A stretch of 35,622 nucleotides of DNA, from positions 1 to 35,622 of the forward strand of contig NZ_JBQHTG010000007.1 of the NCBI RefSeq assembly GCF_052065835.1, in the 5' to 3' direction. Positions 7,646 to 15,961 of this stretch are shown here, piece after piece (position 1 is the stretch's first letter; the number at the start of each line of letters is the position of its first letter). The notes beneath the pieces were generated by a model. The model was not told the DNA's origin and did no database searches. It saw only the letters and a program-made list of their open reading frames with translations. This DNA comes from Laedolimicola sp934402125 (GTDB lineage: Bacteria > Bacillota > Clostridia > Lachnospirales > Lachnospiraceae). Both the position numbers and the translations under genes were made by a program.

Positions 7646-8020
7646 ATGAAAAAAGTAGCGACCGTAAACGCACCGGCAGCCATTGGTCCCTATTCCCAGG
7701 GTATCGTAACAGGCAACATGGTATTTGTATCCGGACAGCTTCCGATCGATCCGAAGACAGGAGAGTTCGCCGAGGGAGATGTAAAGGCGCTGACTACACA
7801 GTCTATGAAAAATGTAGCCGCAGTTCTGGAAGCGGCAGGAACCAGCGTGGATAAAATCGTAAAGACCACCATTTTTGTGGCAGATCTGGCAGACTTCGCG
7901 GCAGTAAACGAAGCGTACGCCGCATTTTTCCCGGAGACAGCACCGGCGCGCAGCTGCGTTCAGGTAGCGGCCATTCCGAAGAACGCCCGTCTGGAGATCG
8001 AGGCCATCGCAGAGCTGTAA
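7646..8020 (+). CDS. ridA: RidA family 2-iminobutanoate/2-iminopropanoate deaminase
   Basis: A 124-residue enzyme that hydrolyses reactive enamine/imine intermediates released by PLP enzymes. Family hallmarks: AIGPYSQG near the N-terminus, FVSGQLPIDPKTG, and the C-terminal APARSCVQVAAIPKNARLEI containing the substrate-binding arginine and the glutamate. The reading frame is open upstream through the SRP RNA, but ATG 7646 behind GGAGGG is the true start and matches the family N-terminus. It appears to use its own or read-through transcription from the SRP promoter, and ends in a strong terminator. Confidence 0.96.
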   Translation: MKKVATVNAPAAIGPYSQGIVTGNMVFVSGQLPIDPKTGEFAEGDVKALTTQSMKNVAAVLEAAGTSVDKIVKTTIFVADLADFAAVNEAYAAFFPETAPARSCVQVAAIPKNARLEIEAIAEL

Positions 8021-8057
8021 GCGAAGCGGAAAAAGGAAACAGATAGAATAGAAAGGG

Positions 8058-8104
8058 CAGCCGTCCTGTGATGGAAGTGATTCCGCACAGGGCGGCTGTT
8101 TTTT
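8058..8104 (+). terminator. Rho-independent terminator after ridA
   Basis: CAGCCGTCCTGTG (8058-8070) pairs with CACAGGGCGGCTG (8086-8098), with one G-U pair, followed by six T. Confidence 0.9.
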
Positions 8105-8156
8105 GCGAAACACCCCTTATTGATAAATAAAAGTAAAACACACACGAAATTCGCTC

Positions 8157-8185
8157 TTGAAATATACCCATAGGGGGTATATAAT
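8157..8185 (+). promoter_or_regulatory. Promoter of the csoR-copA copper operon
   Basis: TTGAAA (8157-8162), exactly 17 bases, TATAAT (8180-8185): a near-consensus promoter whose spacer is filled by the copper operator. Confidence 0.88.
8162..8182. promoter_or_regulatory. CsoR operator
   Basis: Inverted repeat ATATACCC (8162-8169) / GGGTATAT (8175-8182) around ATAGG. It matches the TACCC...GGGTA pattern of CsoR sites upstream of copZA in Bacillus. It spans the spacer and touches both the -35 and -10 boxes, so apo-CsoR would exclude polymerase and copper would release it. Confidence 0.85.
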
Positions 8186-8220
8186 AAGCACAAAGCAGGA
8201 AAAGAGTAAGAGGTGAACCT

Positions 8221-8526
8221 ATGGAAGAAAAAGAATGCTACTGCAGTCACAAGATAAAGGAGCGCACGGAGAAAGAATATAAGGATCTTCTGAACCGTTT
8301 AAGCCGGATCGAGGGCCAGGTCCGCGGCATCCGCAAGATGGTGGAGACGGACTGCTACTGTACCGATATCCTGGTGCAGGTATCCGCGGTGAATGCGGCG
8401 CTGAATAGCTTTAACAAGGTATTGCTTGCCAATCATATCCGCACTTGCGTGGCAGAGGATATCCGGGAAGGGAAGGACGAAACCATAGACGAATTGGTAA
8501 CCGTATTACAGAAGCTAATGCGGTAA
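8221..8526 (+). CDS. csoR: Copper-sensing repressor CsoR
   Basis: A 101-residue all-helical CsoR/RcnR family repressor. The Cu(I) ligand set C-H-C is present as Cys47 (YCTDIL), His72 and Cys76 (NHIRTC), with the same spacing (25 and 4) as B. subtilis CsoR. The RIEGQVRGI motif is the family's DNA-facing helix. An extra Cys-rich N-terminus (CYCSH at 6-10) and Cys45 are additional thiols. It sits between its probable operator and copA, 24 bases ahead of the latter, so it is autoregulated. Apo-protein binds DNA; Cu(I) binding derepresses. Confidence 0.94.
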   Translation: MEEKECYCSHKIKERTEKEYKDLLNRLSRIEGQVRGIRKMVETDCYCTDILVQVSAVNAALNSFNKVLLANHIRTCVAEDIREGKDETIDELVTVLQKLMR

Positions 8527-8550
8527 CGGCATGATGAGGAGGCATAGAGA

Positions 8551-11082
8551 ATGAAACAATACAAGGTAACAGGCATGAGCTGTGCGGCCTGCAGCGCCCG
8601 GGTGGAGAAGGCAGTCAATCAGGTGCCAGGCGTCACCGCCTGCTCGGTCAGCCTTTTAACCAACTCCATGGGAGTAGAGGGAACCGCAGATCCGTCCACC
8701 ATTATTGCGGCTGTGAAGGCAGCCGGATACGGCGCCTCTGAAAAAGGGACGGAAGCCGGTGACAGCGTGAAAACATCAATGGGAGCCAATGACGATTTTC
8801 TGAAGGATACGGAGACGCCGAAGATCCGGCGAAGACTGATCGCGTCGTTGATTTTTCTTGCGCCGCTTATGTATCTGTCCATGGGACACATGATGTGGAA
8901 CTGGCCGGTACCCGGCTTCATGGAGGGCAATCACGTGGCCATGGGCCTGGCCCAGCTTCTACTGGCCGCTGTTGTCATGGTCATCAATCAGAAGTTCTTT
9001 GTGAGCGGCTTTAAGGGTCTGATTCACGGCGCGCCCAATATGGATACCCTGGTAGCCCTTGGATCCGGCGCGTCCTTCGGCTACAGTACCTACGCGTTGT
9101 TCGCCATGACTGTGGCCCAGGTCCGTAACGATATGGACGGCGTTATGGGGTATATGCATGAATTTTATTTTGAATCGGCGGCTATGATTCTGGCGCTGAT
9201 TACTGTGGGTAAGATGCTGGAGGCACGTTCCAAGGGAAAGACTACAGATGCGCTGAAGGGTCTGATGAAGCTTGCGCCCAAGACGGCAGTTCTGGTAAGA
9301 AACGGCACGGAGGTGGAGGTTCCCATCAGCCAGGTGCGAAAAGGCGATGTCTTCGTGGTACGCCCCGGGGAACAGATACCTGTGGACGGTATCGTCCTGG
9401 AAGGCAGCAGCGCAGTCAACGAAGCGGCGCTGACCGGCGAGAGTATTCCGGTAGATAAGATTGTAGGCGACGCGGTTTCCGCAGCGACCCTGAACCAGTC
9501 CGGTTTTATCCGGTGTGAGGCAGCCCGTGTGGGTGAGGACACCACTTTGTCCCAGATTATCCAGATGGTCAGCGACGCGGCGGCTACGAAGGCGCCGATT
9601 GCGAAGATTGCGGACCGGGTATCCGGCGTCTTTGTACCGGCTGTGATCGGCATTGCGGCGGTGACGATTCTGGTATGGATTCTGGCGGGCCAGAGCTTGG
9701 GCTTTGCCCTGGCCAGGGGTATTTCCGTGCTGGTTATCAGCTGCCCCTGCGCCCTGGGCCTGGCGACGCCCGTAGCCATCATGGTAGGAAATGGCATGGG
9801 CGCGAAAAATGGTATTATGTTCAAGACGGCGGCTTCTCTGGAGGCCACGGGCAGAACGGAGATCGTAGCGCTTGACAAGACCGGAACCATCACCAGCGGC
9901 GAGCCGAAGACTACAGATATTCTCCCAGCAGAGGGCGTAAGCGAAGAAGAGCTCCTTAAGCTGGCTTATGCGCTGGAGAAAAAGAGCGAGCATCCCCTGG
10001 CCCGGGCGATTCTGGAGACCGGGAAGGAACGGGGCATAGAGGACAGGCTGGAGGTTACGGATTTCCGGGCAGTACCAGGCGGTGGCCTGACCGGAAAGCT
10101 AGACGGCGCAGTTCTGACCGGCGGCAACCTGAAATACATCACCGGGATGGCAGAGATTTCGGACAGCGTCCGAAGACAGGCAGAGGCTCTGGCGGAAGAT
10201 GGTAAAACGCCGCTGTCCTTCGCGAAAGACGGGAAGCTTATCGGAATTATTGCGGTAGCAGATGTGATCAAAGAGGATAGTCCCCGGGCAGTGGGTGAGC
10301 TGCAGGGCATGGGGATCCGGGTTGTGATGCTGACCGGAGACAATGAACGCACCGCCAAAGCCATCGGCCGTCAGGCCGGCGTAGACGAGGTCATCGCCGG
10401 GGTTCTGCCCGAAGGCAAAGAAAGCGTTATCCGGAAACTGAAAAAGAAGGGTCGGGTAGCTATGGTAGGCGACGGAATTAACGACGCCCCGGCCCTGACC
10501 AGAGCCGACATAGGCATTGCCATTGGAGCCGGAACCGATATTGCTATCGACGCAGCCGACGTGGTTCTGATGAAGAGCCGCTTAAGCGACGTGCCGGCGG
10601 CTATCCGGCTGAGCCGTGCGACGCTTCGAAATATCCATGAAAATCTGTTTTGGGCATTCTTTTATAATGTAATCGGAATCCCACTGGCAGCAGGAATCTG
10701 GATTCCGGTTTTCGGCTGGAAGCTGAACCCCATGTTCGGCGCGGCAGCCATGAGTCTGTCCAGCTTCTGTGTGGTAACAAACGCCCTGCGTCTGAACCTG
10801 TTTCAGATGCATGACGCGAGTAAAGATAAAAAAAGAAAGGAAAAAGCCAATTCCAGAAAGGAGAAAAAGAACATGACAAAGACAATGAAGATTGAGGGAA
10901 TGATGTGCGGACACTGTGAGGCAGCCGTAAAGAAGGCCCTGGAGGCAGTGGCAGGCGTGGAAGCAGCGGAAGTAAGCCATGAGGCAGGAACCGCGGTGGT
11001 AACACTGAACGCAGAGGTGGCCGACGAGGTACTGAAGAAGGCAGTGGAGGATAAAGATTACAAAGTGACCGGCATCCAGTAA
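8551..11082 (+). CDS. copA: Copper-exporting P1B-type ATPase CopA with C-terminal CopZ-like domain
   Basis: An 843-residue heavy-metal P-type ATPase. Order: N-terminal HMA domain (GMSCAAC, Cys11/Cys14), membrane helices, actuator loop with TGES, transmembrane metal site CPC (Cys398/Cys400 in SCPCALGLATP), phosphorylation site DKTGT (Asp442), nucleotide-binding HP motif (SEHPLARAI), hinge GDGINDAPAL, then two last helices. After a lysine-rich linker (about 756-774) a second HMA domain with CGHC (Cys786/Cys789) ends the protein. It exports Cu(I) from the cytosol. The C-terminal domain resembles a fused copper chaperone and has its own ribosome site. ATG 8551 lies behind GAGGAGG, 24 bases after csoR. 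Confidence 0.95.
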   Translation: MKQYKVTGMSCAACSARVEKAVNQVPGVTACSVSLLTNSMGVEGTADPSTIIAAVKAAGYGASEKGTEAGDSVKTSMGANDDFLKDTETPKIRRRLIASLIFLAPLMYLSMGHMMWNWPVPGFMEGNHVAMGLAQLLLAAVVMVINQKFFVSGFKGLIHGAPNMDTLVALGSGASFGYSTYALFAMTVAQVRNDMDGVMGYMHEFYFESAAMILALITVGKMLEARSKGKTTDALKGLMKLAPKTAVLVRNGTEVEVPISQVRKGDVFVVRPGEQIPVDGIVLEGSSAVNEAALTGESIPVDKIVGDAVSAATLNQSGFIRCEAARVGEDTTLSQIIQMVSDAAATKAPIAKIADRVSGVFVPAVIGIAAVTILVWILAGQSLGFALARGISVLVISCPCALGLATPVAIMVGNGMGAKNGIMFKTAASLEATGRTEIVALDKTGTITSGEPKTTDILPAEGVSEEELLKLAYALEKKSEHPLARAILETGKERGIEDRLEVTDFRAVPGGGLTGKLDGAVLTGGNLKYITGMAEISDSVRRQAEALAEDGKTPLSFAKDGKLIGIIAVADVIKEDSPRAVGELQGMGIRVVMLTGDNERTAKAIGRQAGVDEVIAGVLPEGKESVIRKLKKKGRVAMVGDGINDAPALTRADIGIAIGAGTDIAIDAADVVLMKSRLSDVPAAIRLSRATLRNIHENLFWAFFYNVIGIPLAAGIWIPVFGWKLNPMFGAAAMSLSSFCVVTNALRLNLFQMHDASKDKKRKEKANSRKEKKNMTKTMKIEGMMCGHCEAAVKKALEAVAGVEAAEVSHEAGTAVVTLNAEVADEVLKKAVEDKDYKVTGIQ
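10873..11082 (+). CDS. Possible separately translated CopZ copper chaperone, nested in frame within copA
   Basis: Within the copA frame, AAAGGAG (10857-10863) lies nine bases before ATG 10873. Translation from there gives a 69-residue HMA protein beginning MTKTMKIEGMMCGHC, the usual length of free CopZ. The preceding linker of copA is Lys/Arg-rich with no domain character and encodes this ribosome site. This suggests that an ancestral copA-copZ pair fused by loss of the copA stop while keeping the copZ start signal. Independent translation is inference; the domain and site are seen directly. Confidence 0.5.
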   Translation: MTKTMKIEGMMCGHCEAAVKKALEAVAGVEAAEVSHEAGTAVVTLNAEVADEVLKKAVEDKDYKVTGIQ

Positions 11083-11101
11083 AACGCCTGTTACAGATAC
11101 A

Positions 11102-11130
11102 TTGCCGTCCATCCGCCTGTATGTTATAAT
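11102..11130 (+). promoter_or_regulatory. Promoter ahead of the TSCPD gene
   Basis: TTGCCG (11102-11107), 17 bases, TATAAT (11125-11130) with a TG extension one base before the -10 box. It would drive the long plus-strand run starting at 11172. Confidence 0.65.
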
Positions 11131-11171
11131 GAAAAATTATATCAGGAAAAACCCGAAAAGGAGTTATGAAA

Positions 11172-11435
11172 ATGGAGTATATCTATAAAACTAAAGGAAC
11201 CTGCTCATCTAAGATCCGCCTCGACATCAACGATGGTGTGATTACCAATGTGGTCTATACAGGCGGCTGCGACGGAAATCTGAAGGCGATTCCCCGTCTG
11301 GTGGACGGCTGGACCGTAGAGCAGATTGAGGAGAAATGTAAGGGAATTCATTGTGGATTCAAGTCTACCTCCTGTGCGGATCAGCTGGCCTGTGCGGTGC
11401 GCGAAGCCTATGAGGCAGAGCAGAAGCAGAAATAA
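11172..11435 (+). CDS. TSCPD-domain protein (TIGR03905-like)
   Basis: An 87-residue protein with YKTKGTCSSKI, YTGGCDGNLKAI and the C-terminal TSCADQLA, matching the small TSCPD domain also found at the C-terminus of some class II ribonucleotide reductases. Four or more conserved cysteines suggest metal binding, but the function of stand-alone versions is unknown. Two in-frame ATGs exist, at 11166 and 11172. AAGGAG ends at 11163, only two bases before the first but eight before the second, so 11172 is the likely start. Confidence 0.82.
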   Translation: MEYIYKTKGTCSSKIRLDINDGVITNVVYTGGCDGNLKAIPRLVDGWTVEQIEEKCKGIHCGFKSTSCADQLACAVREAYEAEQKQK

Positions 11436-11456
11436 GGACAGGAGGTTGGAAGCGCG

Positions 11457-11948
11457 ATGATCAGACTTGCGAAATTACAGGAATTAGCGGCCATTGAGGC
11501 TGTCTATGCCTGTGCGAGAGCATTCATGGAGCAGACAGGGAATCCGAACCAGTGGGGCAAGCACCATCCGCCCAGAGAGCAGATCGAGAGAGCGATTCAG
11601 GCCAGGAAGCTCTATGTACTGGAGGAAAATGGCGCGATCCATGGCTCCTTTTACTTTGCTATCGAGGAAGAACCGAACTATCAGAGGATTGACGAGGGAG
11701 CCTGGCTGTCAGATGAGCCCTATGGAGTTATCCATATGGTAGCCAGCGACGGACAGATTCATGGTTTTGTGCAGAAGGTGGTGGCCTTCTGTGAGCAGCA
11801 AACAAAGCATCTGCGTATCGATACCCATCACGATAACAAAGTGATGCAGCATGTGATTGAAAAAAATGGCTTTACCCGCTGCGGAATCATTTACCTTCTG
11901 ACAGAAAACGGCGATCCGAGAATCGCCTATGAGAAACTGGGAGAATAA
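11457..11948 (+). CDS. GNAT-family N-acetyltransferase
   Basis: A 163-residue acetyltransferase-like protein. The fold is suggested by MIRLAKLQELAAIEAVY at the N-terminus, a central beta strand (GVIHMVAS) and C-terminal LRIDTHHDNKVMQHVIEKNGF, the usual GNAT motif B region ending in a glycine-phenylalanine turn. Motif A (Q/RxxGxG/A) is poorly conserved: GQIHGFVQKVV occupies its place. The acceptor substrate is not predictable. AGGAGG lies upstream of ATG 11457, and the radical SAM gene starts seven bases after its stop, so they are cotranscribed. Confidence 0.85.
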   Translation: MIRLAKLQELAAIEAVYACARAFMEQTGNPNQWGKHHPPREQIERAIQARKLYVLEENGAIHGSFYFAIEEEPNYQRIDEGAWLSDEPYGVIHMVASDGQIHGFVQKVVAFCEQQTKHLRIDTHHDNKVMQHVIEKNGFTRCGIIYLLTENGDPRIAYEKLGE

Positions 11949-11954
11949 GCTACT

Positions 11955-13625
11955 ATGAAGCTTTTGCTGACGGCGATCAATGCCAAATATATCCATTCCA
12001 ATCTGGCGGTCTACAGCCTGCGGGCGGCCTCCGGCAGTATCCGAAATCAGGTGGAACTGGCGGAATTTACCATCAATCACCGGACAGAGGAAATCCTGCG
12101 GGATATTTACCGGAGAAAACCGGACGTGCTGTTCTTTTCCTGCTATATCTGGAATATGGTATATGTAACGGAGCTGATGGCCGAATGTAAACAGGTGCTG
12201 CCGGAGGTGCCCATTTGGCTGGGCGGCCCGGAGGTATCCTACGACGCAGAGGAGGTTCTGCGGAGCCACCCGGAGGTGGATGGGATTCTCTGCGGCGAGG
12301 GAGAGGAAAGCTTCCGGAAACTGGGAAAATGTTATGTAAACCATGAGGTGGACACAGAACATCTGTCCCGGATACCGGGACTGGTGTTTCGGAAAAAGGA
12401 CTCCATTCAGGTGAATCCTCCGGCTCCCCAGGTGGATCTGGACACCCTTCCCTTTCCCTACGAGGAGCTGGTGGATTTTGAAAATCGGATTATTTACTAT
12501 GAATCCAGCCGTGGCTGTCCCTTTTCCTGCAGCTACTGCCTTTCTTCCATAGACAAGAGCGTGCGATTCCGGAGTCCGGCTCTGGTGTTGCCGGAGCTGC
12601 AGTTTTTTCTGGACAGATGCGTTCCTCAGGTAAAATTTGTGGATCGCACCTTTAACTGCCGCAAAAGTCACGCCATGACCATCTGGCAGTATCTGTTGGA
12701 GCACGATAACGGCGTTACCAATTTCCATTTTGAAATTGCGGCGGATCTACTGGACGAGAAGGAAATCAAGCTGATTTCCCAGATGCGCCCGGGACTGATT
12801 CAGCTGGAGATTGGCGTCCAGTCCACGAATCCGAAAACCCTGGAGGCTATCTGCCGGAAAACAGATCTTGCAGAGCTTCGGGAGGTGGTGGCGAAGGTGC
12901 GCAAGGGAAACAATATTCACCAGCACCTGGATCTTATCGCAGGCCTTCCCTTTGAGGATTATGAGAGCTTCGGTCATTCCTTCAACGATGTTTACGCCAT
13001 GGAGCCGGATCAGCTGCAGCTGGGCTTCCTGAAGGTACTGAAGGGCTCTCAGATGTGCCGGGAAGCAGAAAAATATAGAATTATCCGGCGGGCTTTGCCG
13101 CCCTATGAAGTTTTAGGCACTCCCTGGCTGCCTTTTTCTGATCTGTTACGGCTTAAAATGATTGAAGAAATGGTGGAGAACTATTATAATAGTCATCAAT
13201 TCGATGAGACGCTGAAGGCGTTGATCCCGCGGTTTCCTTCGGCCTTTGCCTTTTTCGAACAGCTGGCTGAGTTTTATGAGAGCCGACAGGAGGAGCAGCG
13301 GAAGCATTCCCGGGTGCAGCGATATGAGCTGCTGCTGGAGTTTGTCCGGGAACGCTGTCCGGAGAAGGAAGGGTATTTCCGGCAGCTTCTGACCATTGAT
13401 TATTACCTGCGGGAGCGGGCCAAGGCAAGACCGGCCTTCGCGCCGGATCAGACGGCTTATAAGGAAACGCTTTCGGAAATCCTGAGGAAAACCGGAAAGC
13501 AGAATCATGTGGAAGCGGTGTCTGCCGAAGACGGACAGATACGGTATCTGATTTTTGACTATGAGAACCGGGATCCGCTGACCCATGCAGCCAGACTGAC
13601 AGAATATGAAGCAGACAGATTCTAA
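11955..13625 (+). CDS. B12-binding-domain radical SAM protein (DUF4080-type)
   Basis: A 556-residue protein. Residues 1-145 form a Rossmann-like cobalamin-binding-type domain (LLTAINAKYIHSNLAVYSLR, VPIWLGGPEVSYDAEE). The radical SAM core follows with its [4Fe-4S] motif CPFSCSYC (Cys188, Cys192, Cys195). The C-terminal third matches the DUF4080 extension by my recollection. Family members are probably methyltransferases or related modifying enzymes of unknown substrate, common in Clostridia. The canonical B12-ligand motif DxHxxG is not evident, so cobalamin binding is uncertain. It lies between an acetyltransferase and an exonuclease gene, which gives no clear substrate clue. Confidence 0.87.
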   Translation: MKLLLTAINAKYIHSNLAVYSLRAASGSIRNQVELAEFTINHRTEEILRDIYRRKPDVLFFSCYIWNMVYVTELMAECKQVLPEVPIWLGGPEVSYDAEEVLRSHPEVDGILCGEGEESFRKLGKCYVNHEVDTEHLSRIPGLVFRKKDSIQVNPPAPQVDLDTLPFPYEELVDFENRIIYYESSRGCPFSCSYCLSSIDKSVRFRSPALVLPELQFFLDRCVPQVKFVDRTFNCRKSHAMTIWQYLLEHDNGVTNFHFEIAADLLDEKEIKLISQMRPGLIQLEIGVQSTNPKTLEAICRKTDLAELREVVAKVRKGNNIHQHLDLIAGLPFEDYESFGHSFNDVYAMEPDQLQLGFLKVLKGSQMCREAEKYRIIRRALPPYEVLGTPWLPFSDLLRLKMIEEMVENYYNSHQFDETLKALIPRFPSAFAFFEQLAEFYESRQEEQRKHSRVQRYELLLEFVRERCPEKEGYFRQLLTIDYYLRERAKARPAFAPDQTAYKETLSEILRKTGKQNHVEAVSAEDGQIRYLIFDYENRDPLTHAARLTEYEADRF

Positions 13626-13646
13626 GAGAACGGAGAAGAGGATACT

Positions 13647-14360
13647 ATGATAGACAGTTACATCGCGCTGGATCTGGAGACTACGGGCCTGAGCCCTTCC
13701 GAAGATCGGATTCTGGAAATCGGAGCGGTGAAGGTGAAAAACGGAAGCATTTGCGAGCGGTATGAAACCTTGGTGAATCCGGGTATGGCTATCAGCCCCA
13801 GAATCCGGGAGCTGACCGGAATAGATGATGAGATGGCGGCTACAGGAAAGGACACAGGGACAGCCGTAGCCGAGCTGGTGGACTTTTGCGGAGAACTGCC
13901 GCTTCTAGGCCATAATATTCTCTTTGATTACAGTTTCGTAAAACGGAACGCAGTGAATCTGGGCCTGGCCTTTGAAAAGGACGGCGTGGATACCCTGAAA
14001 ATTGCCAGGGCGCTGCTGCCGGATCTGGAGCATAAGAATCTGCCTTATCTGTGCGCTTATTATAAAATCGCCCAGGAGAGAGCCCACCGGGCGTCAGACG
14101 ACGCCTGCGCAGCCATGGAACTGTACCGGAGGCTGGCAGCGGAGTTCCCGGACAGCCCGGAGGAGTTATTTGCGCCGAAGCAGCTGATCTACCGGACGAA
14201 AAAGCAGGGTCCGATTACAGCTGCGCAAAAAGGATACTTGAATGATCTGCTAAAATATCATAAAATAGGCTTAAGTGTGCAGATTGACACGCTGACAAAA
14301 AATGAAGCTTCAAGAATCATAGATAAAATTATTTCCGAGCATGGGAGGATTTTAAGATGA
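13647..14360 (+). CDS. DnaQ-like DEDDh 3'-5' exonuclease
   Basis: A 237-residue nuclease. Exo I is LDLETTGL (Asp9, Glu11), Exo II lies in LLGHNILFDYSFVKRN, and Exo III is HRASDDACA with the DEDDh histidine. It resembles the epsilon/PolC proofreading domain but stands alone. A C-terminal extension (about 178-237; ITAAQKGYLNDLL, LTKNEASRIIDKII) resembles a small helical module found on other Firmicutes exonucleases and may bind DNA. Its stop overlaps the start of a 33-residue membrane peptide by ATGA. Confidence 0.9.
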   Translation: MIDSYIALDLETTGLSPSEDRILEIGAVKVKNGSICERYETLVNPGMAISPRIRELTGIDDEMAATGKDTGTAVAELVDFCGELPLLGHNILFDYSFVKRNAVNLGLAFEKDGVDTLKIARALLPDLEHKNLPYLCAYYKIAQERAHRASDDACAAMELYRRLAAEFPDSPEELFAPKQLIYRTKKQGPITAAQKGYLNDLLKYHKIGLSVQIDTLTKNEASRIIDKIISEHGRILR

Positions 14361-14458
14361 ACTGGTACGATAAGAAGAGCCGAAAAGTCATTTCCACAAT
14401 TATCATTGTAATCGTAGTCCTGGCAATGATACTGCCAATGCTGACTTACGCGCTGTAA
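14357..14458 (+). CDS. 33-residue single-pass membrane peptide
   Basis: ATG 14357 overlaps the exonuclease stop (ATGA), with GGGAGGA seven bases upstream. The product begins MNWYDKKSRKVIST, then has a strongly hydrophobic stretch of about 18 residues (IIIVIVVLAMILPML), ending TYAL. The charged N-terminus and the single helix predict a small inner-membrane protein, N-terminus in the cytosol. The tight coupling to the exonuclease, a clear ribosome site, and my recollection of similar WYDK-starting peptides in Lachnospiraceae support it as a real gene. Function unknown. Confidence 0.7.
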   Translation: MNWYDKKSRKVISTIIIVIVVLAMILPMLTYAL

Positions 14459-14498
14459 AAAGCAGGAACCTGATTCACATTCAGAAAGAGGAGACGTT

Positions 14499-15935
14499 AT
14501 GAAAAAGAGACAATTACTGACGGCAGCCCTGCTTTGTACTGCTTTTCTGGCGGGCGGCACAACCGCACTGGCTGCGGAAAATTCCACGATTCATACAGGA
14601 GTCTATGCGGACGGCATCGATCTGTCCGGTATGACCCGGGAAGAGGCGCTGGAAACCCTGAATGGGTATGTGGGAGAGATGGGCGCGGAAACGCTGACCC
14701 TGCAGATCGGCGATAAGGAACTGACTCCTACCTTAAAGGAGCTGGGGCTTGTCAGCACCAATGAGGAAGAGATTGTGGAGGAAGCTGCGGAGCTTGGCAA
14801 GAGTGGCAACATGATCCGCCGTTATAAGGAGCGCAAGGATCTGGAGCATGAAAACAAGAATTATCAACTGACCTGGGCACTGGATCAGGATTTGGTTACA
14901 GATTATGTAAACAACAAATGCAAAAAATTCGATCAGGAGGCTGTAGACGCGACCCTGAAGCGGGAGGGCGGTTCCTTCCAGGTTGTGGACGGGCAGACCG
15001 GAATCGTTCTGGACGCGGATACATCCATTACTATGATTATGGATTTTATTGAAAAGGAATGGGATCATACCAACGGTTCCCTTACGCTTCCGGTAGAGAC
15101 CGATTACCCCAGAGGAACGAAGGAGGAACTCAGCAAAGTAAAGGACGTGCTTGGTACCTTTACCACAAGCTACAGTACCTCCGGCGCGGCCCGCTGTCAG
15201 AATATCGCCAGCGGAGCAAAGCATATCAATGGTACCGTGCTGTATCCGGGGGATACCTTCTCGGCTTATGAGACCGTCAGCCCGTTCTCGGAGGCCAACG
15301 GCTACGCCATGGCAGGATCTTATCTGAACGGCAAGGTGGTAGACAGCCTGGGCGGAGGAATCTGCCAGGTATCCACAACCCTGTATAACGCGGTTCTCCG
15401 TGCGGAGCTGGAAGTGGTAGAGCGCTCCAACCATTCGATGATTGTAAATTATGTGGAGCCGGCGGACGACGCGGCTATCGCCGGAACCTACAAGGATTTG
15501 AAGTTTAAGAACAACCTGGACGCGCCGGTCTACATCGAGGGCGTGACCAGTGGCAAGCAGATTACCTTTACGATCTATGGACAGGAAACCCGCCCGGCCA
15601 ACCGGACACTGAAATTCGAGAGCGTGACCTTAAGTACCACAGAGCCGGGCGTACAGATCGTCGCGGACGCAGGCCAGCCCATCGGTTATATTACCAGAGA
15701 GAGCGCCCACAGAGGCGTGGTGGCAGAGCTTTATAAGCATGTCTATGTAAACGGCAAGGAAGAAAGCAAAACCAAGGTCAATAAGAGTAACTACAAGGCG
15801 ACACCGCGGACGATTACCGTAGGCATCGCGGGCGATCCGGAACTTTCCAATGAGCTGCAGGCGGCCATCGCCACCCAGGACGAGGCTACCGTGAACGTCA
15901 CCCTGGCGTCCTGCGTCGCGCGGATGCAGCAGTAA
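14499..15935 (+). CDS. Secreted VanW-family protein with YoaR-like and G5 domains
   Basis: A 478-residue exported protein. Signal peptide about 1-26 (MKKRQLLTAALLCTAFLAGG, cleavage after ALAA). Two YoaR-like putative peptidoglycan-binding modules follow (about 30-225), then the VanW domain (about 230-365; GTVLYPGDTFSAYETVSPF, LGGGICQVSTTLYNAVLRAELEV, split by a short gap). A G5-like segment (about 370-440) ends the protein. VanW proteins are common in Gram-positive envelopes; the biochemical role is unsettled, and association with vancomycin resistance clusters does not imply resistance here. No lipobox or sortase signal is seen. Confidence 0.9.
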   Translation: MKKRQLLTAALLCTAFLAGGTTALAAENSTIHTGVYADGIDLSGMTREEALETLNGYVGEMGAETLTLQIGDKELTPTLKELGLVSTNEEEIVEEAAELGKSGNMIRRYKERKDLEHENKNYQLTWALDQDLVTDYVNNKCKKFDQEAVDATLKREGGSFQVVDGQTGIVLDADTSITMIMDFIEKEWDHTNGSLTLPVETDYPRGTKEELSKVKDVLGTFTTSYSTSGAARCQNIASGAKHINGTVLYPGDTFSAYETVSPFSEANGYAMAGSYLNGKVVDSLGGGICQVSTTLYNAVLRAELEVVERSNHSMIVNYVEPADDAAIAGTYKDLKFKNNLDAPVYIEGVTSGKQITFTIYGQETRPANRTLKFESVTLSTTEPGVQIVADAGQPIGYITRESAHRGVVAELYKHVYVNGKEESKTKVNKSNYKATPRTITVGIAGDPELSNELQAAIATQDEATVNVTLASCVARMQQ

Positions 15936-15961
15936 AGGCGAACATAAAGGAGCGGACAGCG

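Noticed and set aside
8959..9993. Long minus-strand frame inside copA
   Set aside because: A mirror of the GC-rich third codon positions of copA; no ribosome site or homology.
11709..12728. 339-codon minus-strand frame over the acetyltransferase and radical SAM genes
   Set aside because: It spans two well-supported genes on the other strand and has no recognisable domain.
14499..15935. Vancomycin resistance determinant
   Set aside because: VanW-domain proteins are common envelope proteins; no vanA/vanH/vanX-type genes are present.
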